DNA of 25,909 bases from DATLZB01 sp035574175 (GTDB lineage: Bacteria > Pseudomonadota > Alphaproteobacteria > Rhizobiales > Hyphomicrobiaceae), in contig DATLZB010000205.1 in assembly GCA_035574175.1 (NCBI GenBank), positions 1 to 25,909 of the forward strand. The letters are read 5' to 3'. The translations under genes and the position numbers were made by a program. Positions within the stretch are counted from its first letter, which is position 1. Each line of letters starts with the position of its first letter. Below the pieces are notes generated by a model. The model ran no database searches and was not told the origin of the DNA. It saw nothing but the letters and a program-made list of their open reading frames with translations. Shown here in pieces: positions 1-9,694 of the stretch.

Positions 1-47
1 CGCTTGCGCCCGATATATCTCGCGCCATCCGCCGCCCTTGCGGCCGA

Positions 48-132
48 GCGGGCGTGGTGGAACTGGTAGACACGCCAGATTTAGGTTCTGGTGGCGAAAG
101 CCGTGGGGGTTCAAGTCCCTCCGTCCGCACCA
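48..132 (+). tRNA. tRNA-Leu (anticodon TAG)
   Basis: The sequence folds as a class II tRNA. The 7-bp acceptor stem pairs 48-54 with 122-128 (one G-T pair), the D arm contains GGTAGAC, the anticodon stem CCAGA/TCTGG encloses the loop TTTAGGT giving anticodon TAG, there is a long variable arm as expected for leucine, the T loop is GTTCAAGTC, and the 3' CCA is encoded. It decodes CUA and related leucine codons. It lies 59 bases before tig. An AT-rich GATATATCT stretch at about 12-20 could be its -10 element. Confidence 0.97.
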
Positions 133-191
133 GAGGCTTTCTAAGAGGGCCGAAGCGCTGCCCCAGGCAGCGCATTCCGGTCAGGGGTTCA

Positions 192-1568
192 ATGCAGGTT
201 ACCGAAACAAGCGTCGAGGGACTGAAACGACAGCTGCGGGTTGTCGTCGGAGCCGAGGAGATCGGTGAGCGCTTCAAGGCCAGGCTCGATGAGATCAAGG
301 ACAGGGTTCAGCTCAAGGGCTTCCGCAAGGGCAAGGTGCCCGAGCAACACCTGAAACGCATCTACGGTCGCTCGCTCATGGCCGAAGTCGTGCAACAGAC
401 GGTCGATGAGACCAGCCGGCAGGCCATCACCGAGCGCAAGGAGCGCCCGGCGCTCACGCCCAAAATCGAGCTGCCACAGGACAGCGACGAGATCGAACGC
501 ATCCTTTCCGGCCAGTCCGATCTCTCTTTCGATATGTCTTTCGAGGTGCTGCCCGAGATCAACGTCGCCGATTTTGCCGGCTTGAAGCTGACCCGGCTCG
601 TCGCCGACGTCGAAGATGGCGCCATCGACAAGGCCATTGCCGATCTCGCCGAGCGCAACGTTCGTTACGAAGTTGAGGCGGACCGCGTGGCTGAACGCGG
701 GGATCGGGTCACCATCGATTTCGTCGGCAAGATCGATGGAGCCCCGCTTGAGAATGGCTCCGGCGAAGGGGCAACGCTGGTGCTCGGCCAGGGCGGCTCC
801 GTTCCGGGTTTCGAGGACGGGCTGGTCGGTGCCAAAGCTGGCGAGGACCGCGTTCTGAACCTAACCTTTCCAGCCGAGTATCCGGTGGAGAAGCTGAAGG
901 GCAAGGAGGCGACGTTCGAGGTCAAGGTCAAGGAGGTTGCCAGGCCGGTCAAGCCGGCCATCGATGATGAGTTTGCCAGGGGTCTCGGCGCTCAGAGCCT
1001 CGCCAAGCTGCGCGAGATGGTGGCTGCGCAACTCAAGCGCGACTACGACGCGATCTCCCGCCAGCACCTCAAGCGCGCCCTGCTCGATGAGCTCGACAAG
1101 GCTCACGACTTCGCCCTGCCTCAGACACTCGTCGATGGCGAGTTTGAAGCGATCTGGGCTCAAGCGAACAAGGCGCTGGAGCGGGCGGGACGCACCCTTG
1201 CCGACGAAGGCAAGAGCGAGGAGGCGGCCCGCAGCGAGTATCGCAAGCTTGCCGAGCGGCGCGTGCGGCTCGGGCTTGTGCTTGGCGAGATCGGCGAGCG
1301 GAACAAGATCCAGGTGACGCAGGACGAACTGCGCCGCGCGCTGATCGAGCGCGCGCGCAGCTTCCCCGGACAGGAGCGCGCCGTCTACGAGTACTATGAG
1401 AGGACGCCGCAGGCCCTGGTTGAACTCCGCGCCCCCATATTCGAGGACAAGGTCGTCGACTTCATCGTCGAGCTTGCCAAGCCCGAGGAGCGCAAGGTCA
1501 GCATCGAGGAGCTGGTCAAGGCGAGCGCAGCGGAGTCCCCGCCGGCGGCCGCGAGCGAGCATTTGTGA
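192..1568 (+). CDS. tig: Trigger factor, ribosome-bound chaperone and prolyl isomerase
   Basis: Trigger factor binds the ribosome exit tunnel and meets nascent chains, with prolyl cis-trans isomerase activity. The 458-residue length fits the family (about 430-470). The N-terminal ribosome-binding domain shows the signature GFRKGKVP at residues 43-50. An FKBP-type domain follows at about 160-250 (motif GDRVTIDFVGKIDG) and the helical substrate-binding C-terminal domain at about 265-430. The ATG at 192 was chosen because it follows a purine-rich site (AGGGG) and begins the family's usual N-terminus; the frame is open further upstream only through the tRNA gene. The tail is alanine- and proline-rich. 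clpP follows after 42 bases, a conserved neighbourhood that groups folding and degradation. Confidence 0.97.
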   Translation: MQVTETSVEGLKRQLRVVVGAEEIGERFKARLDEIKDRVQLKGFRKGKVPEQHLKRIYGRSLMAEVVQQTVDETSRQAITERKERPALTPKIELPQDSDEIERILSGQSDLSFDMSFEVLPEINVADFAGLKLTRLVADVEDGAIDKAIADLAERNVRYEVEADRVAERGDRVTIDFVGKIDGAPLENGSGEGATLVLGQGGSVPGFEDGLVGAKAGEDRVLNLTFPAEYPVEKLKGKEATFEVKVKEVARPVKPAIDDEFARGLGAQSLAKLREMVAAQLKRDYDAISRQHLKRALLDELDKAHDFALPQTLVDGEFEAIWAQANKALERAGRTLADEGKSEEAARSEYRKLAERRVRLGLVLGEIGERNKIQVTQDELRRALIERARSFPGQERAVYEYYERTPQALVELRAPIFEDKVVDFIVELAKPEERKVSIEELVKASAAESPPAAASEHL

Positions 1569-1610
1569 ACCCTGGCCCGAGCGGCGGGCCAGTACGGAGG
1601 AGATGAGTCC

Positions 1611-2255
1611 ATGCGCGAGCCTTCAGGCACGCACTACAACACGTTCTGGCCCATGGTGGTGGAGCAAACCACGCGCGGCGAACGCGGCTACGATTTGCCG
1701 TCGCGGCTGCTGAAAGAGCGTATTATTTTCGTCACCGGCCCGATCGAGGATCAGATGGCCGCGTCCATCTGCATGCAGCTGCTGTTCCTGGAGGCGGAGA
1801 ACCCCAAGAAGGAAATCTCGATGTACATCAATTCGCCGGGCGGGGTGGTGACGTCGGGAATGGCCATTTACGACACGATGCAGTTCGTCCGCCCGCCGAT
1901 CGCCACCCTGTGCATCGGACAGGCAGCCTCGATGGCCTCGCTGCTGCTGTCGGCGGGCACCAAGGGCATGCGCTATGCGCTCACCAACGCACGCATCATG
2001 GTCCATCAGCCTTCCGGGGGCTTCTCCGGTCAAGCATCTGATATCGAGCGACACGCCGAAGACATCATCAAGATGAAGCGGCGGTTGAACGAGGTATACG
2101 TGAAGCATACCGGCCAGAGCTATGAGACCATTGAGAAGACGCTGGACCGCGACTATTTCATGACAGCCGAACAGGCCCGGGAGTTCGGCCTGATCGACCG
2201 CGTGCTGACCAAACGCGACGAGGTCGAGGCTGTTCCGGGCGGTAAGGGTGGTTAA
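1611..2255 (+). CDS. clpP: ATP-dependent Clp protease proteolytic subunit ClpP
   Basis: ClpP is the serine peptidase that forms the double-heptamer degradation chamber used by ClpX and ClpA. The 214-residue protein has the catalytic triad with standard spacing: Ser107 in GQAASMAS, His132 in MVHQPSGG and Asp181 in LDRDYFM (25 and 49 residues apart, as in E. coli ClpP). The oxyanion-side motif NSPGG is at 74-78. A strong Shine-Dalgarno site (GGAGGAG) precedes the ATG. The N-terminal residues may be removed by self-processing. It lies 42 bases after tig and probably shares its transcript; clpX follows after a long gap of 381 bases, so clpX may have its own promoter. Confidence 0.98.
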   Translation: MREPSGTHYNTFWPMVVEQTTRGERGYDLPSRLLKERIIFVTGPIEDQMAASICMQLLFLEAENPKKEISMYINSPGGVVTSGMAIYDTMQFVRPPIATLCIGQAASMASLLLSAGTKGMRYALTNARIMVHQPSGGFSGQASDIERHAEDIIKMKRRLNEVYVKHTGQSYETIEKTLDRDYFMTAEQAREFGLIDRVLTKRDEVEAVPGGKGG

Positions 2256-2636
2256 AAGTAAACCCCTCCTGCCAACTCATTGCCGCTGGCACGCTGCGTG
2301 CAACAGCCTGCACCGGCCACAGGCGGGGCGGAATAAAGCGGCAGCATCCTGAAGCTGCCGGAAAGCCGTCGCATTGGGGCCATGAAGCGTCGCAATCGTC
2401 TGCACCGCCGGCTGAGCCCCCAGCGACACAGAGGATGTTGTAATCGGGCCGCGCCGGCCCCAAGCCGGGTGACAAGGCTGTTAATGGAACCTTGATCGAA
2501 GCGCTGGTAGCGTGCTCAGATCATTGTAGTGATTGGGACACGTTTCCATGCGGAGGCGGCACAGGTCGGTCGCGTGAAGGTGGTGCCTCCAACCAGGAGC
2601 CGAGCGCACCTGCAAGGACTGTTGAGAGAGAGACGG
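2256..2636. other. Long clpP-clpX intergenic region (381 bp)
   Basis: I see no convincing gene here. A 7-bp hairpin (CGGCAGC at 2339-2345 pairing with GCTGCCG at 2354-2360) lies about 85 bases after clpP, and a second GC hairpin (GGGCCG/CGGCCC, 2446-2460) lies further on; neither has a run of T after it. The region presumably carries the clpX promoter, but no clear -35/-10 pair could be assigned. Confidence 0.6.
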
Positions 2637-3890
2637 ATGCCTCCACAAGAAAAGAATACGCTCTACTGCTCGTTTTGCGGCAAGAGCCAGCATGAGGTGC
2701 GCAAGCTCATCGCCGGCCCGACCGTATTCATCTGCGATGAATGCGTCGAGCTGTGCATGGACATCATCCGCGAGGAGAACAAAAACACCTTGGTCAAGTC
2801 TCGGGACGGCGTGCCGACGCCGACCGAGATCAAAGCGGTTCTCGATTCCTATGTGATCGGCCAGGAGCACGCCAAGCGCGTCTTGTCGGTGGCCGTGCAC
2901 AACCATTACAAGCGCCTCAACCACGCGGCCAAGAACAACGACGTCGAACTCGCCAAGTCCAACATTCTCCTGGTCGGACCCACCGGCTGCGGCAAGACGC
3001 TGCTTGCCCAGACGCTGGCCCGCATCCTCGACGTGCCGTTCACAATGGCGGACGCGACGACGCTGACCGAAGCGGGCTATGTGGGCGAGGACGTCGAGAA
3101 CATCATCCTGAAGCTCCTGCAGAACGCCGATTACAACGTCGAGCGTGCGCAGCGCGGCATCGTCTACATCGACGAGGTCGACAAGATCAGCCGCAAGTCG
3201 GACAACCCGTCCATCACCCGCGACGTGTCGGGCGAGGGCGTGCAGCAGGCGCTGCTCAAGATCATGGAGGGCACGATTGCCAGCGTGCCTCCCCAGGGCG
3301 GCCGCAAGCATCCCCAGCAGGAGTTCCTGCAGGTCGACACCACCAATATCCTGTTCATCTGCGGCGGCGCGTTCTCGGGTCTTGAGAAGATCATCGCGCG
3401 GCGCGGCAGGGGCACCTCGATCGGTTTCGGCGCCACGGTGATCGGGCCGGACGAACGGCGCACCGGCGACATCCTGCGCGACGTGGAGCCGGAGGATCTG
3501 CTGAAGTTCGGCTTGATCCCGGAGTTCATCGGGCGGTTGCCGGTGATCGCCACGCTCGAGGACCTCGACGAGCCGGCGCTCGTTCAAATCCTGTCGGAGC
3601 CGAAGAACGCACTGGTCAAGCAGTATCAGCGGCTGTTCGAGATGGAGGACGTAAAGCTCACCATCACCTCGGAGGCGCTGAAGGCGATCGCACGGCGGGC
3701 GATCGAGCGCAAGACCGGCGCGCGGGGCCTGCGCTCGATCATGGAAGCCATTCTGCTGGAGACCATGTTCGAGCTGCCCAGTATGAAGGGGGTGGAGGAG
3801 ATCGTTATCGGGCCCGAAGTGGTGGACGGAGCGGCGCGCCCGCTGCGCATCTACTCCGACCGCGCCGGCGAGAAGGGCTCGACCGCATAA
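2637..3890 (+). CDS. clpX: ATP-dependent Clp protease ATP-binding subunit ClpX
   Basis: ClpX is the hexameric AAA+ unfoldase that feeds substrates to ClpP. The 417-residue protein has an N-terminal C4 zinc domain (Cys11, Cys14, Cys33, Cys36), a Walker A motif GPTGCGKT at 114-121, the pore loop GYVG at 147-150, a Walker B motif (IVYIDE) at 175-180 and the IGF loop (in TSIGFGA) that docks onto ClpP. The ATG at 2637 was chosen because it places the zinc domain at the usual distance from the N-terminus and follows a purine-rich GAGAGAGA stretch; the frame is open further upstream but that extension has no family resemblance. Confidence 0.98.
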   Translation: MPPQEKNTLYCSFCGKSQHEVRKLIAGPTVFICDECVELCMDIIREENKNTLVKSRDGVPTPTEIKAVLDSYVIGQEHAKRVLSVAVHNHYKRLNHAAKNNDVELAKSNILLVGPTGCGKTLLAQTLARILDVPFTMADATTLTEAGYVGEDVENIILKLLQNADYNVERAQRGIVYIDEVDKISRKSDNPSITRDVSGEGVQQALLKIMEGTIASVPPQGGRKHPQQEFLQVDTTNILFICGGAFSGLEKIIARRGRGTSIGFGATVIGPDERRTGDILRDVEPEDLLKFGLIPEFIGRLPVIATLEDLDEPALVQILSEPKNALVKQYQRLFEMEDVKLTITSEALKAIARRAIERKTGARGLRSIMEAILLETMFELPSMKGVEEIVIGPEVVDGAARPLRIYSDRAGEKGSTA

Positions 3891-4167
3891 CCTGCCGGAG
3901 GCAGACGGCGGTGCCGGGCGGCGGGTATTCGATCCGCAGGGTGGCCTGGTCGGCCTCTTGGACATAGGGCGAGCGGTCCCCATCTTTAAGAGCGATCGGC
4001 GTCCACTTCCAGCAGGCAGGCTAGCGAGTGTCGGGACGAAGGATCGGCTCCGGCGGCGGTGTTGGCCGCACGGGCGGAGAGAATGATAGTCCGGTCCGCG
4101 GGCGTTGAAGGCGGGCCGAGTAGGCGTGGCAGAGGCGCCGGCGGCGAGACCGGGGGAGAAAGACGAC
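3891..4167. other. clpX-lon intergenic region
   Basis: This 277-base stretch has no gene I can support. It holds the candidate heat-shock promoter for lon (3957-3985) and would give lon an untranslated leader of roughly 175 bases. The rest is GC-rich with no obvious terminator for clpX. Confidence 0.6.
3957..3985 (+). promoter_or_regulatory. Candidate sigma-32 (RpoH) heat-shock promoter for lon
   Basis: CTTGGAC at 3957-3963 and CCCCATCT at 3978-3985 are separated by 14 bases. This closely matches the known heat-shock promoter pattern (CTTGAAA, 13-15 bases, CCCCATNT). lon is a heat-shock gene in many proteobacteria. The assignment rests on sequence similarity and position only. Confidence 0.6.
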
Positions 4168-6588
<2,421 letters not shown>

Positions 6589-6623
6589 GCGGGCGAGATG
6601 CCCTTAGCTTGCCGTTGATGACT

Positions 6624-6650
6624 TCGGCCGGTCCGTTGAGGACCGGCCGA
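6624..6650 (+). terminator. Hairpin terminator candidate after lon
   Basis: A perfect 11-bp stem with a 5-base loop (TCGGCCGGTCC, GTTGA, GGACCGGCCGA) lies 35 bases after the lon stop. There is no strong T run after it (GGGCGTTT), so it may be an imperfect intrinsic terminator or a 3'-end stabilising hairpin. Confidence 0.6.
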
Positions 6651-6861
6651 GGGCGTTTGAGCGCACCGCACAAAGCGTTAACGGCCCTCCGGATTCCGCC
6701 TGTTTTCGGGGTTTTTTGCGGCTTTTTCCCCTTGACGCCCGGGGACGAAAGGGTTTGTGTGCAGGCTCTGTTGCCCCTGCAGCAGCCGTGCCGGTGCGGC
6801 GTTTGCGCATTTTCCCGCCCTGCCGCCTTCCGGCTCATGCCAGAGACAAGGACCCAAACCG

Positions 6862-7143
6862 ATGAGCAAGAAAGAACTGATCGACGCCATCGCCGCGGCT
6901 GCAGACCTCAGCAAGGAGAAGGCGGGCGTCGCATTGGAGGCGATGATCAAGCACATCGAGAGCACATTGAGCCGCGAGCAAGAGGTCGCCATCCCTCCAC
7001 TCGGCAAGTTCAAGATCTCCAAACGCAAGGCCCGCATCGGCCGCAACCCGGCGACCAAACAGGAGATCCGGATCCCGGCATCCAACGTGCCGCGGTTCCA
7101 GCCTTCCAAGTCGCTCAAGGACGCGGTCAACCGGCGCGGCTGA
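6862..7143 (+). CDS. HU-family DNA-binding protein
   Basis: This 93-residue protein belongs to the HU/IHF family of nucleoid proteins, which bend DNA as dimers. The DNA-contacting arm shows the family signature around GRNPATKQEIRIPAS (residues 54-68), and the N-terminal helices (MSKKELIDAIAAAADLSKEK) fit the family. The ATG at 6862 follows AAGGA and gives the standard length of about 90 residues. A TTGACG at 6732-6737 is a possible -35 element, but its -10 is weak. It is followed by a strong hairpin. Its position next to lon is conserved in many proteobacteria. I leave the symbol blank because hupA/hupB/hup naming cannot be decided here. Confidence 0.95.
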   Translation: MSKKELIDAIAAAADLSKEKAGVALEAMIKHIESTLSREQEVAIPPLGKFKISKRKARIGRNPATKQEIRIPASNVPRFQPSKSLKDAVNRRG

Positions 7144-7170
7144 CCCCTGACGTGCCGATCGGATTTGCCA

Positions 7171-7201
7171 AAGCGGCGCCCGCAAAGCGCGGGCGCCGCT
7201 T
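7171..7201 (+). terminator. Hairpin terminator after the HU gene
   Basis: A perfect 13-bp GC-rich stem (AAGCGGCGCCCGC with GCGGGCGCCGCTT) and a 5-base loop start 28 bases after the HU stop. The T run is nearly absent, as is common in GC-rich genomes. Confidence 0.7.
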
Positions 7202-7286
7202 CGACATTCGATGGGAAGGCCACAGCGGCGGGGAGTGCGGACAGCGCCTTTACAAGCATCCGTTGGCGCGAGTAGACGGACCGGGA

Positions 7287-7361
<75 letters not shown>

Positions 7362-7374
7362 TGACCGCCCTTGC

Positions 7375-7403
7375 TTGACGCACGGCGGGCGAACCCGTAT
7401 CTC
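7375..7403 (+). promoter_or_regulatory. Candidate sigma-70 promoter for tRNA-Asp
   Basis: TTGACG (7375-7380) and TATCTC (7398-7403) are separated by exactly 17 bases, about 40 bases before the tRNA-Asp gene. The -35 matches the consensus at five of six positions; the -10 is weaker. Confidence 0.5.
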
Positions 7404-7443
7404 ACCGGCGTGACCGCGCGCCGCAATGGTGCGCGAGAGGACT

Positions 7444-7520
<77 letters not shown>

Positions 7521-7628
7521 TATATTTGCATCGAAAGCCGTCTGGCAGACCCCGGTTGCGCGGCGCGGCGCGCTGGGGTAGGAGCGGGGCGCGTCCCTGA
7601 GGCGACGCCCGCGCCGGCAAGGATAGCG

Positions 7629-7994
7629 ATGAACCAGCTTCTGCTGCACTATTTGCCGATCGTCGTCTTTCTCGGCGTTGCCCTCTTCATCGGCGCCGCG
7701 CTGTTGCTCACCCCGTTCCTGATCGCGCCGAACCATCCCGACCCCGAGAAGGTCTCGGCCTACGAGTGCGGCTTTCCCGCCTTCGACGACGCCCGGATGC
7801 GATTCGAGGCGCGCTTCTATCTAGTGTCGATCCTGTTCATCATTTTCGACCTCGAGATCGCCTTTCTCTTCCCGTGGGCGGTGGCGTTTAAGGAGGTGGG
7901 CGCATTCGGTTTCTGGTCGATGATGGTGTTCCTCGCCGTGCTGACCGTCGGCTTCATCTACGAATGGCGGAAGGGAGCGCTGGAATGGGATTGA
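7629..7994 (+). CDS. nuoA: NADH-quinone oxidoreductase subunit A (NuoA)
   Basis: NuoA is a small membrane subunit of respiratory complex I. The 121-residue protein has three predicted transmembrane helices (about 8-32, 62-84 and 92-111). The loop between the first two carries the conserved YECG motif (residues 45-48), and the second helix carries FDLE (73-76). AAGGA lies just before the ATG. Its 3' end overlaps the start of nuoB by 10 bases, so the two are translationally coupled. No good promoter is evident in the roughly 110 bases after tRNA-Asp; a TTGCGC/TAGGAG pair there is weak. Confidence 0.96.
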   Translation: MNQLLLHYLPIVVFLGVALFIGAALLLTPFLIAPNHPDPEKVSAYECGFPAFDDARMRFEARFYLVSILFIIFDLEIAFLFPWAVAFKEVGAFGFWSMMVFLAVLTVGFIYEWRKGALEWD

Positions 7995-8554
7995 TCCGCC
8001 CGCATGAGCCGGTGCGCGACACCCTGCGCGAGTCGGGCCCCGCCGGCTTGGTGAAGCCCGGCGACCGCTTCTTCGGCGAGGTCAACGACGCCCTCGCCGA
8101 CAAGGGCTTCTTGGTCACCACCACCGACGACCTCATCAACTGGGCCCGCACCGGCTCGCTGATGTGGATGACCTTCGGGCTCGCCTGCTGCGCCGTGGAG
8201 ATGATGCAGGCCTCGATGCCGCGCTACGACCTGGAACGCTTCGGCTTTGCGCCGCGTGCCTCCCCGCGCCAGTCCGACGTCATGATCGTCGCCGGCACCC
8301 TTACCAACAAGATGGCGCCCGCGCTGCGCAAGGTCTACGACCAGATGCCGGAGCCGCGCTACGTCATCTCCATGGGAAGCTGCGCCAACGGCGGCGGCTA
8401 CTACCACTACTCCTATGCCGTCGTGCGCGGTTGCGACCGCATCGTGCCGGTCGACGTGTACGTGCCGGGCTGCCCGCCGACCGCCGAGGCGCTCGTCTAC
8501 GGCGTGCTGCTCCTGCAGCGCAAAATTCGGCGGACGGGCACCATCGAGCGCTAG
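7985..8554 (+). CDS. nuoB: NADH-quinone oxidoreductase subunit B (NuoB)
   Basis: NuoB carries the terminal [4Fe-4S] cluster N2 of complex I, next to the quinone site. The 189-residue protein has the four cluster cysteines: the tandem pair Cys68-Cys69 (GLACCAVEMM), Cys133 (MGSCANGGG) and Cys163 (VPGCPPTAE). The ATG at 7985 follows GGAAGGGAG and overlaps the end of nuoA; an upstream ATG at 7964 would add seven residues and lies inside nuoA without a better ribosome site. Confidence 0.97.
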   Translation: MGLIRPHEPVRDTLRESGPAGLVKPGDRFFGEVNDALADKGFLVTTTDDLINWARTGSLMWMTFGLACCAVEMMQASMPRYDLERFGFAPRASPRQSDVMIVAGTLTNKMAPALRKVYDQMPEPRYVISMGSCANGGGYYHYSYAVVRGCDRIVPVDVYVPGCPPTAEALVYGVLLLQRKIRRTGTIER

Positions 8555-8567
8555 CGGATCCCCCTTC

Positions 8568-9188
8568 ATGACGGCGACTTCAACGGCTGATGCGCTGAGC
8601 GGGCTCGGTGCTTATTGCCGGGAGCAAATGGGTGGGGCGGTGCTCGACGTTCGCCTTGCCCACGGCGAGCTGACGCTGCGGGTCGAGCGGGAGCAGATCG
8701 CCCGCGTCCTCGCCTTCCTGCGCGATGATGCCAAGTGCCTGTTCGAGGTGCTGATCGACATCTGCGGCGTGGATTATCCGGGCCGGGAGCGGCGCTTCGA
8801 GGTCGTCTACCATCTGCTCTCGCCGCGGCTCAACCAGCGCATCCGCGTCAAGTGCGAGACGGACGAGAAGACGCCGGTACCGAGCGCGGTCGAGCTGTTC
8901 CCGGCCGCCAACTGGTTCGAGCGCGAGGCCTACGACATGTACGGCATCCTGTTCGCCGGCCATCCCGACCTGCGCCGCCTGCTCACCGACTATGGCTTCG
9001 AGGGGTTCCCCTTGAGGAAGGACTTCCCGCTCACCGGCTATGTCGAGGTGCGCTACGACGAGGAGCAGAAGCGGGTGATCTACGAGCCGGTGAAGCTCAG
9101 CCAGGAGTTCCGCCGCTTCGAGTTCGAGAGCCCCTGGGAGGGCGTGGATTACGTGCTGCCGGGGGATGAGAAGGCCGGCAAACCATGA
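8568..9188 (+). CDS. nuoC: NADH-quinone oxidoreductase subunit C (NuoC)
   Basis: NuoC is the 30-kDa subunit in the peripheral arm of complex I. The 206-residue protein contains the family signature from Glu118 to Pro154 (ERE-AYDMYGI-F-GHPDL-R-LTDYGF-G-PLRKDFP, conserved residues shown). The ATG at 8568 gives the family length; its ribosome-binding site is weak, and it lies 13 bases after nuoB, so translation is probably coupled. Unlike the usual operon, nuoD does not follow directly: about 500 bases carrying a four-helix-bundle gene intervene. The C-terminus SPWEGVDYVLPGDEK is complete, so the insertion did not truncate nuoC. Confidence 0.97.
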   Translation: MTATSTADALSGLGAYCREQMGGAVLDVRLAHGELTLRVEREQIARVLAFLRDDAKCLFEVLIDICGVDYPGRERRFEVVYHLLSPRLNQRIRVKCETDEKTPVPSAVELFPAANWFEREAYDMYGILFAGHPDLRRLLTDYGFEGFPLRKDFPLTGYVEVRYDEEQKRVIYEPVKLSQEFRRFEFESPWEGVDYVLPGDEKAGKP

Positions 9189-9198
9189 ATTGGCCAAT

Positions 9199-9227
9199 TC
9201 GTGAAATGGCCAAGTCGGTTGTTCGTG
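9199..9227 (+). repeat. Left imperfect inverted repeat around the four-helix-bundle gene
   Basis: These 29 bases match the reverse complement of 9641-9669 at 21 of 29 positions without gaps. Just before it, overlapping the nuoC stop, is a perfect 14-bp palindrome GAATTGGCCAATTC (9187-9200). The short TTGG/CCAA and CGTGA/TCACG words recur several times in both flanks. Confidence 0.6.
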
Positions 9228-9251
9228 AGTTGGAGGGTTGTGGAGGCGGAA

Positions 9252-9629
9252 GTGCCCGGGGAGAGTAGTATCCGGTCATTTAAGGACCTGGACGTTTGGC
9301 AGGTCGCCATCGCCCTTGCGGAGGCATGCTACCGTCAGACGAAGACCTTCCCTCGCGAAGAAGCGTACGGAATGACGTCGCAGATTCGGCGGGCTGCAAG
9401 TGCGATACCGGCGAACATTGCAGAGGGCTATGGGCGCGAAAGCACCGGAGCCTACACCCAGGGCCTCAGAGTTGCGCAAGGATCGCTCAAGGAGCTGGAA
9501 ACGCATCTAATGCTGGCTGAGCGTGTCGGGCTCATGCCAGCGGAGACATCGTCTGGGTTGCTTGCTGAGTGTGATCGCATCAGCAAGATGCTCCGTAACC
9601 TTATCCGAGCCCTTCAGGCGAAGGCATAA
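9252..9629 (+). CDS. Four-helix-bundle protein of the S23 / 23S-rRNA-intervening-sequence family
   Basis: The protein matches the family often named four helix bundle protein: SFKDLDVWQ near the N-terminus, then FPREEAYGMTSQIRRAASAI, PANIAEGYGR, and GSLKELETHL-LAERVGL. It is predicted to be a small all-helical cytoplasmic protein. Relatives occur inside 23S rRNA intervening sequences and scattered as lone genes; their molecular function is unknown. I prefer the GTG at 9252 (125 residues), which has GGAGG five bases upstream; a GTG at 9201 would add 17 residues but lies inside the flanking repeat. It interrupts the nuo operon between nuoC and nuoD in the same orientation, so it should be co-transcribed. 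Nothing suggests a role in complex I; it looks like a small mobile cassette. Confidence 0.88.
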   Translation: MPGESSIRSFKDLDVWQVAIALAEACYRQTKTFPREEAYGMTSQIRRAASAIPANIAEGYGRESTGAYTQGLRVAQGSLKELETHLMLAERVGLMPAETSSGLLAECDRISKMLRNLIRALQAKA

Positions 9630-9640
9630 TCAAGCGCCTG

Positions 9641-9669
9641 CACGACTTGGCGGCTTGGCGACTTCACGA
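9641..9669 (-). repeat. Right imperfect inverted repeat around the four-helix-bundle gene
   Basis: The reverse complement matches 9199-9227 at 21 of 29 positions. Within it TTGGCGGCTTGGCGACTT has an 8-9-base internal repetition. It lies between the four-helix-bundle stop and the nuoD start. Confidence 0.6.
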
Positions 9670-9694
9670 TCTCACGACTGCCGAGACAAAACCG

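Noticed and set aside
54..191. Upstream extension of the trigger factor reading frame
   Set aside because: It runs through the tRNA-Leu gene; the ATG at 192 gives the family start and length.
2491..2555. Possible heat-shock promoter for clpX (CCTTGATC, or ATTGTAG with TTCCATGC)
   Set aside because: Neither pairing gives both boxes near consensus at the right spacing, unlike the lon upstream site.
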